Assembly: GCF_003049085.1 (NCBI RefSeq)
Contig: NZ_PIQX01000001.1
Location: 186,001-250,000, forward strand
Direction: 5' to 3'
Source of the DNA: Campylobacter concisus
GTDB lineage: Bacteria; Campylobacterota; Campylobacteria; Campylobacterales; Campylobacteraceae
DNA: 64,000 nt
The notes beneath the pieces were generated by a model. That model ran no database searches and had not been told where the DNA came from. It worked only from the letters and a program-made list of their open reading frames with translations. Made by a program: the position numbers and the translations under genes. Below are positions 19,260 to 28,802 of the stretch, one piece after another. Position 1 is the first letter of the stretch, and each line of letters starts with the position of its first letter.

Positions 19260-20017
19260 TATTTTTTACCCAAGCTTTCTATCAAGGCTTCGATATCGTC
19301 GTTGCTGACAAGATTTTCAGTCGTTGTATCACCAGCGATGTGAACAGCGGAGCTAACGCGCTTATCATCGTCAATTTTACCTTCAAACAAGGTATTCATA
19401 TATTTGCTAAGTGCTCTCATAACGTTGATAACACGCTCGATCTTTTGTCTATGGATGTCTTGATACTGCATCATATCCATAGCCATCATGATCTCATCTT
19501 GTCCCATTTGTAAATTTCCGATGATATTATCGATCGTGCCAAGAAGCGAGTTGTTTTTCTCCAAAGCCTCACTAAATGCAGCGATATTTGGAAATTTCTC
19601 GCTTAGTGTCGTAAATAGCTCAATATTTGAGTTTATTGTGTCTTTTAGGCTATTTGAGTCGCTCTCAGCGTCCATAAAAAAGTTATTTATCGTCTCAAGC
19701 TTATCAAACATCTGAGTAGCTTTTTCTTCGCTATCTCTTGTCACATCGTCAAGCTGATGAACCATTTTGTGATCTTCCGTTGGTGGTGGTGGTGGCCAAA
19801 CGCCATCTGCACTCACTCTGTAGTTTTCTGCATTCTTTGAATTACTTTCTGATTTTGACTGTGGCTCATCTTTAGTATCGATTGCTTCTGCAACTTCTGT
19901 TACCTCGTCCGTATCCTCTTTGACGTCCGCAACCTCTTGGTCAGCATCTTCTTTAGTATTATCTAACTCATCATCTAGCCCACCTGCCATAAGTGCGTCA
20001 AGTTCCTCTTGGGTCAT
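19259..20017 (-). CDS. cheZ: CheZ-like CheY-P phosphatase
   Basis: A 252-residue chemotaxis protein. The CheZ four-helix region is at about 85-215. The catalytic stretch MQYQDIHRQKIERV holds the QD..RQ pattern used to dephosphorylate CheY. The C-terminus ends DDIEALIESLGKK, like the CheY-binding helix of CheZ. The N-terminus MTQEELDALMAGGLDD resembles the CheY-binding peptide of FliM. A long acidic linker (20-65) and a Pro-rich PPPPPTED follow. First gene of the long minus-strand run. Confidence 0.87.
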   Translation of the reverse strand: MTQEELDALMAGGLDDELDNTKEDADQEVADVKEDTDEVTEVAEAIDTKDEPQSKSESNSKNAENYRVSADGVWPPPPPTEDHKMVHQLDDVTRDSEEKATQMFDKLETINNFFMDAESDSNSLKDTINSNIELFTTLSEKFPNIAAFSEALEKNNSLLGTIDNIIGNLQMGQDEIMMAMDMMQYQDIHRQKIERVINVMRALSKYMNTLFEGKIDDDKRVSSAVHIAGDTTTENLVSNDDIEALIESLGKK

Positions 20018-20151
20018 AAAAGCTCCTAATAAAATTTGGCTTGATTATATAGGATTTAAATAAAAAATAAGTTTAAAGGCAATGCTTTTATCTTTAAATT
20101 TATAAATTTTTAGATAGCATTTTTAAAATAAACGACCTTAAAAGGCTAAAA

Positions 20152-20931
20152 ATGACCGTCGATCTTCACAACCATACGCCACTTTGCAAGCACGCAGTTG
20201 GTGAGCCAAGAGAGTATGTACAAAACGCAATAAAAGCTGGCACAAAATACTTTGGTTTTAGCGATCACGCACCGATGAACTACGATGAAGCTTACAGAAT
20301 GAGATTTGATGAAATGCAAGGCTATGAAGACGAAATTTTACATTTAAGAGATGAATTTAGCGGTGAGATAGAAATTTTGCTTGGCTATGAGATGGATTTT
20401 TTAGATGGGTTTATGGATGAGCGAGTTTTTGCTAGAAAAGTTGATTATCTAATAGGCTCTGTGCATTTTTTTAATGGCTGGGCATTTGACAATCCAGAAT
20501 TTATCGGTGGCTACGAGGGCAAAGACTTGGATCAAATTTGGCAAGAGTATTTTGATAATGTAGAAAGATCAGCCAAGCTTGGCAAATTTGACATTATGGG
20601 GCATATCGATCTTTTAAAGCTTTTTAAATTTTTACCAAAAAAGGATGTTAGGATTTTAGCTAAAAATGCAGTAAATGCGATAAAAGAAGCAAATTTAGTT
20701 GTTGAGATAAATGCTGCTGGCTTTAGAAAGCCTATCGGCGAGCAATATCCAAGCGTAAATTTACTTGAACTAATAGCTGAAAAAGATATAACCATCACCT
20801 TTGGCTCAGACGCTCACGCAAAAGAAGATATCGGTAAAAATGGTGAAATTTGCGAGCAAATAGCTAGAGATTTAGGTTATTCAAAATGTGCTATTTTTAA
20901 AAATAGAGATAGAGAATTAGTAAAATTTTAG
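20152..20931 (+). CDS. PHP-domain histidinol-phosphatase (HisJ type)
   Basis: A 259-residue PHP metal-dependent phosphatase. Motifs: VDLHNHTPLCKHA (first metal site), FGFSDHAPM, LGYEMDF, IGSVHFFNGW, GHIDLLK and TFGSDAHA. Similar enzymes perform the penultimate step of histidine biosynthesis. No other his gene is adjacent, so the precise substrate remains an inference. Divergent from cheZ. Confidence 0.82.
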   Translation: MTVDLHNHTPLCKHAVGEPREYVQNAIKAGTKYFGFSDHAPMNYDEAYRMRFDEMQGYEDEILHLRDEFSGEIEILLGYEMDFLDGFMDERVFARKVDYLIGSVHFFNGWAFDNPEFIGGYEGKDLDQIWQEYFDNVERSAKLGKFDIMGHIDLLKLFKFLPKKDVRILAKNAVNAIKEANLVVEINAAGFRKPIGEQYPSVNLLELIAEKDITITFGSDAHAKEDIGKNGEICEQIARDLGYSKCAIFKNRDRELVKF

Positions 20932-20981
20932 ATTGGGTTCAAATAAAATATAAATTTAATCTTAAATATTATGTTTTATGA

Positions 20982-20987
20982 TAGAAT
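20982..20987 (+). promoter_or_regulatory. Probable -10 element of glnA
   Basis: TAGAAT preceded by TTTTATGA in AT-rich DNA, about 32 bases before the glnA GTG, with AAAAGGAG as a strong ribosome binding site in between. Pattern evidence only; no obvious NtrC or sigma54 site was seen. Confidence 0.4.
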
Positions 20988-21019
20988 ACGAAAAATTTAA
21001 AAATTAAAAGGAGAAAAAA

Positions 21020-22450
21020 GTGGGAAAATTCGTCCAAAATATAGATCATTTTTTTGATTTTTGTAAAGAAAATGAAGTCAAATTTGTAGATTTTAGATTT
21101 ACTGATTTAGGTGGTGCTTGGCATAGCATTAGCTACAACATAAAGGCTGTTACGAAAGAAAATTTCACAAATGGCATCCCGATGGATGCTAGCTCTATGC
21201 ATGGCTGGCAACCAATCGATAAGAGCGACATGATAATGAAACCAGAAGCTACAACTGCATTTTTAGACCCATTTACTTCTGATATTACAGTTGTTGTTTT
21301 TTGCGATATTTACGACATTTACAAGAGTCAAATTTATGAAAAATGCCCTCGCTCAATAGCTAAAAGAGCAATGCAGTACGTAAAAGATAGCGGTCTTGGC
21401 GATGAGGCATACTTTGGCCCTGAGAATGAATTTTTTGTATTTGACAATGTCAAAATCATCGACAGCCCAAACTGCGCGATGTATCAAGTAGATAGCGAAG
21501 AAGGCGAGTGGAACGATGCTACTGACTTCAAAGATAGCTACAACACAGGTCATCGCCCACGCAGAAAAGGCGGCTACTTGATGACTCAGCCGATAGATAG
21601 CATGGTAGATCTAAGAGCCGAGATGATGCAAGTTTTAGAGCAAGTTGGTCTTGAAGTCTTTTTAGGACACCACGAAGTCGCACAAGGTCAAGGCGAGATC
21701 GGCGTGAAATTTGGCAATCTAGTAGAAGCTGCCGATAATGTTCAAATTTATAAATATGTCGTTCGCATGGTGGCTCACCTAAACGGCAAGACAGTTACAT
21801 TTATGCCAAAACCACTTTATGGCGACAACGGAAGCGGCATGCACGTTCATCAATCAGTCTGGAAAGATGGTAAAAATTTATTCTATAAAGAGGGCAACTA
21901 CGCAAATTTAAGTGATTTCGCAAGATACTATATCGGTGGCGTTTTAAAACACGCAAGAAGCGTTGCAGCCTTTACTAACCCAAGTACAAATAGCTACAAA
22001 CGCCTAATCCCTGGCTTTGAAGCACCATCTATCCTAACATACTCTAGCCAAAACCGCTCAGCAAGTATCCGCATACCTTATGGTTCAGGTGAAAAGTCGG
22101 TTAGAGCCGAGATGAGATTTCCAGATAGCACAGCAAACCCTTATCTAGCCTTCTCAGCGATGCTAATGGCGGGACTTGACGGCGTTAAAAATAAATACGA
22201 GCCAGTTGGTCCTATGGATGAAAATTTATTTAAACTTCATCTTGATGAGATTAGAGAGCGTGGCATAGAACAGCTTCCACACACACTTCGTGGTAGCCTT
22301 GAAGCGCTAATTCGCGATAATGAATACTTAAAACCAATAATGACCGATCTTTTCATAGATACATATCAACACTTCAAATTTGAAACTCAAGTTTGGCCTT
22401 ACGAAGCGCGCCCAACCGCTTATGAGTTTAAAACCTGCTTCTCTTGCTAA
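21020..22450 (+). CDS. glnA: Glutamine synthetase, type I
   Basis: ATP-dependent ammonia assimilation: glutamate to glutamine. 476 residues, with the metal/glutamate-site segments [40 protein letters not shown] and [20 protein letters not shown]. The usual adenylylation region reads [12 protein letters not shown], so the regulatory Tyr is Phe and GlnE-type control is not expected, as reported for Helicobacter. Start is GTG behind AAAAGGAG. A terminator follows. Confidence 0.97.
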   Translation: MGKFVQNIDHFFDFCKENEVKFVDFRFTDLGGAWHSISYNIKAVTKENFTNGIPMDASSMHGWQPIDKSDMIMKPEATTAFLDPFTSDITVVVFCDIYDIYKSQIYEKCPRSIAKRAMQYVKDSGLGDEAYFGPENEFFVFDNVKIIDSPNCAMYQVDSEEGEWNDATDFKDSYNTGHRPRRKGGYLMTQPIDSMVDLRAEMMQVLEQVGLEVFLGHHEVAQGQGEIGVKFGNLVEAADNVQIYKYVVRMVAHLNGKTVTFMPKPLYGDNGSGMHVHQSVWKDGKNLFYKEGNYANLSDFARYYIGGVLKHARSVAAFTNPSTNSYKRLIPGFEAPSILTYSSQNRSASIRIPYGSGEKSVRAEMRFPDSTANPYLAFSAMLMAGLDGVKNKYEPVGPMDENLFKLHLDEIRERGIEQLPHTLRGSLEALIRDNEYLKPIMTDLFIDTYQHFKFETQVWPYEARPTAYEFKTCFSC

Positions 22451-22468
22451 TCTAAAATTTTGAATTTT

Positions 22469-22495
22469 GCCTTGGCACACATGCCAAGGCTTTTT
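22469..22495 (+). terminator. glnA terminator
   Basis: Perfect 9-bp stem GCCTTGGCA/TGCCAAGGC with a 4-base loop followed by TTTTT, 18 bases after the glnA stop. Textbook intrinsic terminator. Confidence 0.88.
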
Positions 22496-22772
22496 ATATC
22501 AAACACAATTCATACAAAAATACAAAATATTTAACATAAAATTTTATGTATTTTTATTATAAATTTTAAATCTATACGGCTATGGATCATTATAAAAAGG
22601 GATATTTTTTATTTTTTTGCAAATGTACTAGAACTTTTATGCAAATCTATAAAAATTTATCCGCCCTCATTAAACTAAAATAAAAAATTTTAAAGCCAAT
22701 TAAATATATAAATAATCATAAATTTATGCCTTTTTTTATAAAATCCTTGAACTTTATAAAAAGGATACCGCA
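22496..22772 (+). promoter_or_regulatory. AT-rich leader of dnaX with probable -10 at 22739-22744
   Basis: About 280 bases without an open frame or RNA gene that I can support. The 3' end carries TTTTTTTATAAAAT (22731-22744), a Campylobacter-type -10 context. It is followed by AAAAAGGA as ribosome binding site and the TTG start of dnaX. The rest is AT-rich with no strong hairpin. Confidence 0.4.
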
Positions 22773-24410
22773 TTGCAAGCACTAGCTTTAAAATATCGCC
22801 CTAAAAATTTTGACGAGCTCATAGGTCAAGAAGCAGTTAGCAAAAGCCTAATACATGCACTTGACGAGGGTCGCATAAGCCACGCATATCTATTTTCTGG
22901 GCTTAGAGGCAGTGGTAAAACTTCAAGTGCCAGAATATTTTCAAAAGCTTTAGTGTGCGAAAAAGGACCTACTTCAAAACCATGTGAAGTATGCCCACAA
23001 TGCATCATGGCAAATGAGTCAAGGCATATGGACATCATCGAAATGGACGCTGCTAGCCACAGAAAGATAGATGACATAAGAGAGCTGATCGAGCAAACAA
23101 AATATGCTCCAGCAATGGCAAGATATAAAATTTTTATAATCGATGAAGTGCATATGTTAACCAAAGAGGCATTTAACGCTCTTTTAAAAACGCTTGAAGA
23201 GCCACCAAGCTATGTAAAATTTATCCTAGCGACGACTGATCCATTAAAACTCCCAACAACGGTGCTTTCAAGAACGCAGCATTTCAGATTTAAACAGATA
23301 AGCAGATACAGCATCATTAAACATCTTGAGTTTATTTTAAGCAAAGAAGGCATTAGCTACGAAAAAGAGGCACTTGAAATTTTAGCAAGAAGTGGCGGAG
23401 GATCGCTAAGAGATACTTTGACGCTTCTTGATCAAGCTATCATTTACGGAGCAAATAATGTCACGGCAAATGGCGTAGCATCGATGTTAGGACTTCTTGA
23501 TCCAGAAAAGATCGAGGAGATAATAGCTCATGTTTTAAATCACGATAAAAATGCTATCAGAGTGCTTGTAAGCGAACTTGAAAGCTATGATCTAGAGATG
23601 ATAATAGATGAAATTTTGGCAAATTTAAAGCAAAAATTTATAGAAAACGACTCAAAAATTTCTCTACTTGTTTATGAGAGATTTTTTAGGATTTTAGCAC
23701 AAGCTAAAGGTATGCTAAATGTAAGTAGCGACAATGGCTTTGTGCTAATGCTAATGCTTTTTATGATGATAGAAGCGCTAAATTTACAAGATATCGATGA
23801 CGCTATAAATGAAGTGATCTCAAAAAATAGCGAAAATTCCACACAAATCACAGAAGTCATCACTCAAAAAAGCCAAGTAGCTCCTGCTAAAATGCAAGGT
23901 CCATACGAACTCTTCTTAACAAAAATTTATGATAGAAATTACGATCTTGGCGAGTTTTTTAAAGAATTTGTAGAATTTAGTTTCTTTAATAATAATGAGC
24001 TTGGACTGATAGTAAATGCAAAAGATGAAAATCTTGAATATTTTAAGAAAAATTGGAAAATTTTAAATGAGATATTGCGTACGCTTTTTGGACAAAATGC
24101 AAAGATAGTAAATGCAAAGAGAGATGAACAAAAAGCACAAACTAAGACGCCTAAAGCCTCTTTAGAAAATAATGAAAAAAGCGAACTAGACGAGCTTGAT
24201 GAGGAAATTTCAAGACTAAATGCAAATAACGTTGAAACTAAAAATGAGCCAAAAACCGAAATAAAAAGCGAACTGCAAAACGAGAAAAACAGCTTTGCTT
24301 TAATGCTCAACAAAGAGCCAAAAACACCAGAAGAGCTTCAAAGGCAAAGAGAACAAGGTGTGCTAAAAGAGGCAAATAGGCTCTTTGGCGAGCCAACTAT
24401 CGAGAGCTAG
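22773..24410 (+). CDS. dnaX: DNA polymerase III subunit gamma/tau
   Basis: Clamp-loader ATPase of the replisome. 545 residues: Walker A GLRGSGKTSS, zinc site CEKGPTSKPCEVCPQC, Walker B FIIDEVHMLTKEAFNALLKTLEEPP, and sensor TTDPLKLPTTVLSRTQHF. The C-terminal 150 residues are variable and charged. Start is TTG at 22773 behind AAAAAGGA; no in-frame ATG fits. No frameshift heptamer in the correct frame was found, so a single product is expected. Confidence 0.94.
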   Translation: MQALALKYRPKNFDELIGQEAVSKSLIHALDEGRISHAYLFSGLRGSGKTSSARIFSKALVCEKGPTSKPCEVCPQCIMANESRHMDIIEMDAASHRKIDDIRELIEQTKYAPAMARYKIFIIDEVHMLTKEAFNALLKTLEEPPSYVKFILATTDPLKLPTTVLSRTQHFRFKQISRYSIIKHLEFILSKEGISYEKEALEILARSGGGSLRDTLTLLDQAIIYGANNVTANGVASMLGLLDPEKIEEIIAHVLNHDKNAIRVLVSELESYDLEMIIDEILANLKQKFIENDSKISLLVYERFFRILAQAKGMLNVSSDNGFVLMLMLFMMIEALNLQDIDDAINEVISKNSENSTQITEVITQKSQVAPAKMQGPYELFLTKIYDRNYDLGEFFKEFVEFSFFNNNELGLIVNAKDENLEYFKKNWKILNEILRTLFGQNAKIVNAKRDEQKAQTKTPKASLENNEKSELDELDEEISRLNANNVETKNEPKTEIKSELQNEKNSFALMLNKEPKTPEELQRQREQGVLKEANRLFGEPTIES

Positions 24411-24639
24411 CCTTATCTTTACTGCTAGCCTCTAGCCTCTTTTTTAGAGCTTCTTTTTTGCGAAGCTCTAACTCATAAGCTTCATTTAGTGCATCTTCAT
24501 CGTCCAAATTTGCTCCGTCTAAAAATTTTCGGTAGTCCTCAAATTGTTTATTTTTTATCCCCCAAAGCACGCCAAAAAGCAAAAATGCTCCCATCAAAAC
24601 CGAGATAAAAACCAGCATCGCAAGTGTCGCGCTATCCAT
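24397..24639 (-). CDS. ccoS: cbb3-type cytochrome oxidase assembly protein CcoS
   Basis: An 80-residue membrane protein with one N-terminal helix (LAMLVFISVLMGAFLLFGVLWGI) and the short charged tail typical of CcoS. CcoS helps mature cbb3 oxidase, the microaerobic terminal oxidase. Shares one base with the ccoI stop; its own end overlaps the 3' end of dnaX by 14 bases in convergent orientation. Confidence 0.88.
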   Translation of the reverse strand: MDSATLAMLVFISVLMGAFLLFGVLWGIKNKQFEDYRKFLDGANLDDEDALNEAYELELRKKEALKKRLEASSKDKASSR

Positions 24640-27020
24640 TATTTTTCCTTAAATTTTCTAACAATATAAAGCGAGTTTAAGATAACACTTAGCGAGCTAA
24701 GCGACATAAAAAGCGCAGCAAATAGCGGAATGACGTAGCCACATACGGCAAATGGCAGAGCAAGAACATTATAAAGAAGGCAAAAGAGCAAATTTTGCTT
24801 TATCGTTTTGTAAGTAAATTTCGAGATTTTTATGGCCTTCGCTAGACTTTTTAAACTATCATCAAGTAGCACTACATCGCTTCTTTCTAAGCTTATTGCC
24901 GCCCCGCTTCCCATACAAATGGCAACATGAGCAAGGCTAAGCGCTGCTGCGTCATTTATGCCATCTCCTGCCATTAGAACCTTTTTGCCCTGATCTTTTA
25001 GTTCGCTTATAAATTTAGCTTTCGTTTCAGGTAACATCTCTGCTCTAAACTCACTCACGCCAAGCTCATCTGCCACGTTTTTTACCACTTTTTGCACATC
25101 GCCACTTAAGATACACACTTTCATACCAGCGCTCTTTAGCTCGTCTATCAAGGCCTTTGCCTCGGGCTTTACACTATCTTTTAGGTAAAATTTCGCCACT
25201 AACTCACCATTAAGCCCCACAAAAAAGCTCACATTTTCTTCAGCTTCATCAAAGCTAATACCATTTTCAACTAAAAATCGCTTGCTTCCTGCATAAAATT
25301 TCTTACCTGAAATTTCAGCCTCAACACCCTTTGCCACGCTTAAATTTGTATTTTTAAGCTCTATTTTTCTTGCACCTTTTTGCTTTAGAAATTTAGCCAC
25401 TACCACGCTTATTTGATGACTTGATATAAGAGCTAGCGAATAAATTTCATCTAAGCTTATGCTTTCTTTTATGAAAAAATCACTAACTTCAAATTCCGCC
25501 TTTGTGAGCGTGCCAGTCTTGTCAAATACTGCTACATCGCACTTTGCAAGGCTTTCAAAAAATTTAGCCTCTTTAAAAAGAACTCTATTTTTAAAAGCCA
25601 CACCAAGAGCGCAAACACTACTAACTGGCGTGGCAAGCGCAAGCGCACAAGGGCAAGCGATCACGATGACGCTAACAGCTGTGACAATGGCTTCTGAAAA
25701 GCCAAATTTAAAGTACCAAAACCAAAATGTAAAAAATGCTAAAGTTAGCACGCTAAGAGAAAATTTAGAAGCGATTTTATTGACTACTAGCTCGATATTT
25801 GGCTTTTTTAGCTCTGCAGTTTGGAGCAAATTTATAAGCTGATTTAGATAAGAATTTTTAAAAATTTCCTTTGCTTCATAGATGATTTGTCCATTTTGGC
25901 AAATGACGCCACTTTTTACCTCTTGCCCCACTCCCAAGGTCACAGGCAGGCTCTCTCCCGTTAGACTTGAGCTATCCACGCTTGCCTCACCACTAAGCAC
26001 CACTCCATCAAGTAGCGCCCTCTCACCAGATCTAAGCACGATCTTTTCGCCCAAATTTACATCTCTTGGCTCTTTTAAAACATCCTTGCCATCCTCTAAA
26101 ATACATACCTTTGCAAGCAGCATATCATTTAAGAAATTTGAAGTCTCAAGCGCCTTTTTCTTACCCAAAATTTCTAAAAATTTACCGATAAAAACAAAGG
26201 TGATGATCATCGCAACTGAGTCAAAATAGCTCTCACCGCTTCTTGTAAACATCATATAAATCGAATAAATATAGGTAATGCTAGCTCCGGTGATAACAAG
26301 CAGATCCATATTTGGCGAAGCGTTTTTTATGGCTATCTTTGCCCCTTTGAAAAACTCGCTACCAGTATAAAAAAGTACAGGCGTTGCTAATACAAACTGC
26401 GCAAAGCTTAAAATATCTTTTATATCGCCTCTTATGCCACTAAAGTACCCGCTATATTGAGCGATGGCTAGCCACATAATGTTCATCGTAGCAAAGATAC
26501 CAACTAGCGCTTTTGTGTAAAATTTTCTTCTTTTCTTAGCTAGCTCGTCCTCTTTTTGACTCGTAGCATATGGCTTTGGGACGTAACCAACGGCATAAAT
26601 TTTTTCAATTATTTGCTCTACCAAAAGCTCTTGCTCATCAAAAACAATGACCGCTTTTTGATTAAGCGAGTTGATATTTACCTCCAAGACGCCCGGTAAG
26701 CTAAAAAGCGCCTTTTCAAGTAGCCAGATGCAAGCTGAGCAAGTGATACCATCGATTAAAAATGAAATTTGACTAAAGTCGCCCTCTTTTGTCACAAGCT
26801 CGCTAAAATTTGCCGCTAAATTTTTGATATTTAAACCGTTGCTCGCCGGTGTAAGTGTATTTTTACCAAGACGCTCATAAAACTCACTAAGCCCATTTTC
26901 ATTTAAAATTTCATAAACGCCTTTGCAACCAACACAGCAAAATTTCAGTCCACTTTCATTTGAGATCATCACGTTTTCATCAAATTTTAATCTACAATGA
27001 GCACATCTACTTTGTGGCAT
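24639..27020 (-). CDS. ccoI: Copper-type P1B ATPase for cbb3 oxidase assembly
   Basis: A 793-residue heavy-metal ATPase. The N-terminal Cys cluster CAHC...CCVGC is the extra metal-binding segment of CcoI/FixI. An HMA domain follows with GITCSACIW, then CPCALA in the membrane, TGES, the phosphorylation site DKTGTLT and GDGINDAAAL. Next to ccoS, this supports supplying copper for cbb3 oxidase rather than general copper resistance. Confidence 0.92.
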   Translation of the reverse strand: MPQSRCAHCRLKFDENVMISNESGLKFCCVGCKGVYEILNENGLSEFYERLGKNTLTPASNGLNIKNLAANFSELVTKEGDFSQISFLIDGITCSACIWLLEKALFSLPGVLEVNINSLNQKAVIVFDEQELLVEQIIEKIYAVGYVPKPYATSQKEDELAKKRRKFYTKALVGIFATMNIMWLAIAQYSGYFSGIRGDIKDILSFAQFVLATPVLFYTGSEFFKGAKIAIKNASPNMDLLVITGASITYIYSIYMMFTRSGESYFDSVAMIITFVFIGKFLEILGKKKALETSNFLNDMLLAKVCILEDGKDVLKEPRDVNLGEKIVLRSGERALLDGVVLSGEASVDSSSLTGESLPVTLGVGQEVKSGVICQNGQIIYEAKEIFKNSYLNQLINLLQTAELKKPNIELVVNKIASKFSLSVLTLAFFTFWFWYFKFGFSEAIVTAVSVIVIACPCALALATPVSSVCALGVAFKNRVLFKEAKFFESLAKCDVAVFDKTGTLTKAEFEVSDFFIKESISLDEIYSLALISSHQISVVVAKFLKQKGARKIELKNTNLSVAKGVEAEISGKKFYAGSKRFLVENGISFDEAEENVSFFVGLNGELVAKFYLKDSVKPEAKALIDELKSAGMKVCILSGDVQKVVKNVADELGVSEFRAEMLPETKAKFISELKDQGKKVLMAGDGINDAAALSLAHVAICMGSGAAISLERSDVVLLDDSLKSLAKAIKISKFTYKTIKQNLLFCLLYNVLALPFAVCGYVIPLFAALFMSLSSLSVILNSLYIVRKFKEK

Positions 27021-27207
27021 TTTTACTTTCTTTTATCTAAAATTTTTACTAATATTATTGCATCATATGCCTATTACGCACCATATAAATTTGAAGCAGA
27101 CAAACTGCAAAAATAGGCACAAATTTCTTTTTTTGTTACCGTTATAAAATGGCGAGATTATAGCAAATCAACCATTTTTGAGCAAAAATTTCATTTTATA
27201 CCATTTC

Positions 27208-27236
27208 TTGACAACAAAGTTTTATTTTTATAAAAT
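27208..27236 (+). promoter_or_regulatory. rho promoter (-35 TTGACA, 17 bp, -10 TAAAAT)
   Basis: TTGACA at 27208-27213 and TAAAAT at 27231-27236 with 17 bases between them, close to the sigma70 consensus and unusual in Campylobacter, where the -35 is normally absent. It gives a leader of about 65 bases before the rho ATG. Sequence evidence only. Confidence 0.65.
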
Positions 27237-27309
27237 GCCAAAACTTTCAAAAACTTCTTTTTGAAACCTAGAAATTCTGCAAAATTATCCCCGCATTTAA
27301 AGAGGAAAT

Positions 27310-28650
27310 ATGGAAAATAACCAAACCGAGCAAAGTGCTTCTCAAAACACAAAAACTACAAAAAAACATCAAGTATCAAGAACACACATACCAGTAGATG
27401 GACACAAGATCGAAGAGCTAAGAACGCTTAGCTTAGATGAGCTAGTACAGATCGCAAATAGCGTTGGTGTCGAAAATCCACGCGAATTTCGTAGGCAGGA
27501 TTTGATATTTGAGATACTAAAAACCCAGACAAAACAAGGCGGCTTTATACTATTTACTGGAATTTTAGAAATCACAAACGAGGGCTATGGCTTTTTAAGG
27601 GCTGTTGATGCAAATTTAAGCGATAGCTCAAACGACGCCTACGTTTCAAACTCTCAAATCCGCAAATTTGCACTTCGTGTAGGCGACATCATCACCGGCC
27701 AAGTAAGAGAGCCAAAAGATCAGGAAAAATACTACGCCCTTTTAAAGATAGAAGCAGTAAACTACATGCCTCTAGCAGACGCAAAAGAGAGGCCACTTTT
27801 TGACAACCTAACTCCACTTTTTCCAACTGAAAAGCTAAATTTAGAGTATGATCCGATGAAGTTAACGGGCCGTGTACTTGATCTTTTCACGCCTATTGGC
27901 AAGGGTCAACGTGGTCTCATCGTCGCACCTCCAAGAAGCGGTAAAACCGAGCTTATGAAAGAGCTAGCTCACGGCATCGCTAAAAATCACCCAGAAGCCC
28001 AGCTAATGGTGCTTTTGGTCGATGAGAGACCAGAAGAAGTTACTGATATGCAGCGCTGCGTAAAAGGCGAGGTATTTAGCTCAACATTTGACCTGCCAGC
28101 GCTTAACCACGTCCGCGTAGCAGAGCTAGTCATCGAAAAAGCAAAACGTCTAGTTGAGATGGGCAAAGATGTCATTATATTGCTTGATAGCATAACCCGT
28201 CTAGCACGAGCCTACAACACAGTGACCCCACCAAGTGGCAAGGTACTAACAGGCGGCGTGGACGCTAACGCGCTTCACAAGCCAAAACGCTTTTTTGGTG
28301 CAGCCAGAAACATCGAGCACGGCGGCTCTCTAACCATCATCGCAACTGCTCTAATAGACACTGGCTCACGTATGGATGAAGTAATATTTGAAGAGTTTAA
28401 AGGCACTGGTAACAGCGAGATCGTGCTTGACCGCAACATCTCAGACCGCAGAATTTACCCAGCTATCAACGTACTAAAATCAGGCACCAGAAAAGAAGAG
28501 CTACTTCAAAAACCTGATGAGCTTCAAAAGATTTGGGCTATCCGCTCTGCGATCGCCACAATGGACGACATCGAAGCGCTTAAATTCTTGTATGCAAAAA
28601 TGTTAAAAACAAAAGACAACAAAGAGCTTCTCTCTATCCTAAACGAGTAA
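27310..28650 (+). CDS. rho: Transcription termination factor Rho
   Basis: Hexameric RNA helicase that ends transcription. 446 residues: N-terminal Rho_N helix region ([18 protein letters not shown]), cold-shock-like RNA-binding domain ([17 protein letters not shown]), Walker [15 protein letters not shown], Walker [17 protein letters not shown] and the Q/R-loop [23 protein letters not shown] site precedes the ATG. Confidence 0.97.
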   Translation: MENNQTEQSASQNTKTTKKHQVSRTHIPVDGHKIEELRTLSLDELVQIANSVGVENPREFRRQDLIFEILKTQTKQGGFILFTGILEITNEGYGFLRAVDANLSDSSNDAYVSNSQIRKFALRVGDIITGQVREPKDQEKYYALLKIEAVNYMPLADAKERPLFDNLTPLFPTEKLNLEYDPMKLTGRVLDLFTPIGKGQRGLIVAPPRSGKTELMKELAHGIAKNHPEAQLMVLLVDERPEEVTDMQRCVKGEVFSSTFDLPALNHVRVAELVIEKAKRLVEMGKDVIILLDSITRLARAYNTVTPPSGKVLTGGVDANALHKPKRFFGAARNIEHGGSLTIIATALIDTGSRMDEVIFEEFKGTGNSEIVLDRNISDRRIYPAINVLKSGTRKEELLQKPDELQKIWAIRSAIATMDDIEALKFLYAKMLKTKDNKELLSILNE

Positions 28651-28653
28651 ATT

Positions 28654-28697
28654 TAACTGAGCTTGAAGCAGTTGCTCTGAGCTCAAATTTCTTTTTT
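28654..28697 (+). terminator. Probable rho terminator
   Basis: TGAGCT (28658-28663) pairs with AGCTCA (28680-28685). Between them lies a second small stem, AGCA/TGCT. The downstream arm is followed by AAATTTCTTTTTT. It lies just after the rho stop. Stem is imperfect in the middle. Confidence 0.6.
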
Positions 28698-28764
28698 ACA
28701 CCAAATTTATCAATAAATATTTCATAAATTTATTAGTTTAATTTTTTCAGTTTTATTTTTTTTG

Positions 28765-28770
28765 TAAAAT
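28765..28770 (+). promoter_or_regulatory. Probable -10 for the orphan lipoprotein gene
   Basis: TTTTTTTTGTAAAAT: a T-rich run, extended TG and -10 TAAAAT, the most common Campylobacter promoter layout. It lies 32 bases before the ATG, with AAAAAGGAAAA as ribosome binding site. Confidence 0.5.
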
Positions 28771-28802
28771 CCGAATTTTTAACTTTTATAAAAAGGAAAA
28801 AT

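Noticed and set aside
24165-24185. Slippery A-run in dnaX for gamma production
   Set aside because: The A6 run is in the wrong phase for a -1 shift heptamer and no stop/stem follows suitably.
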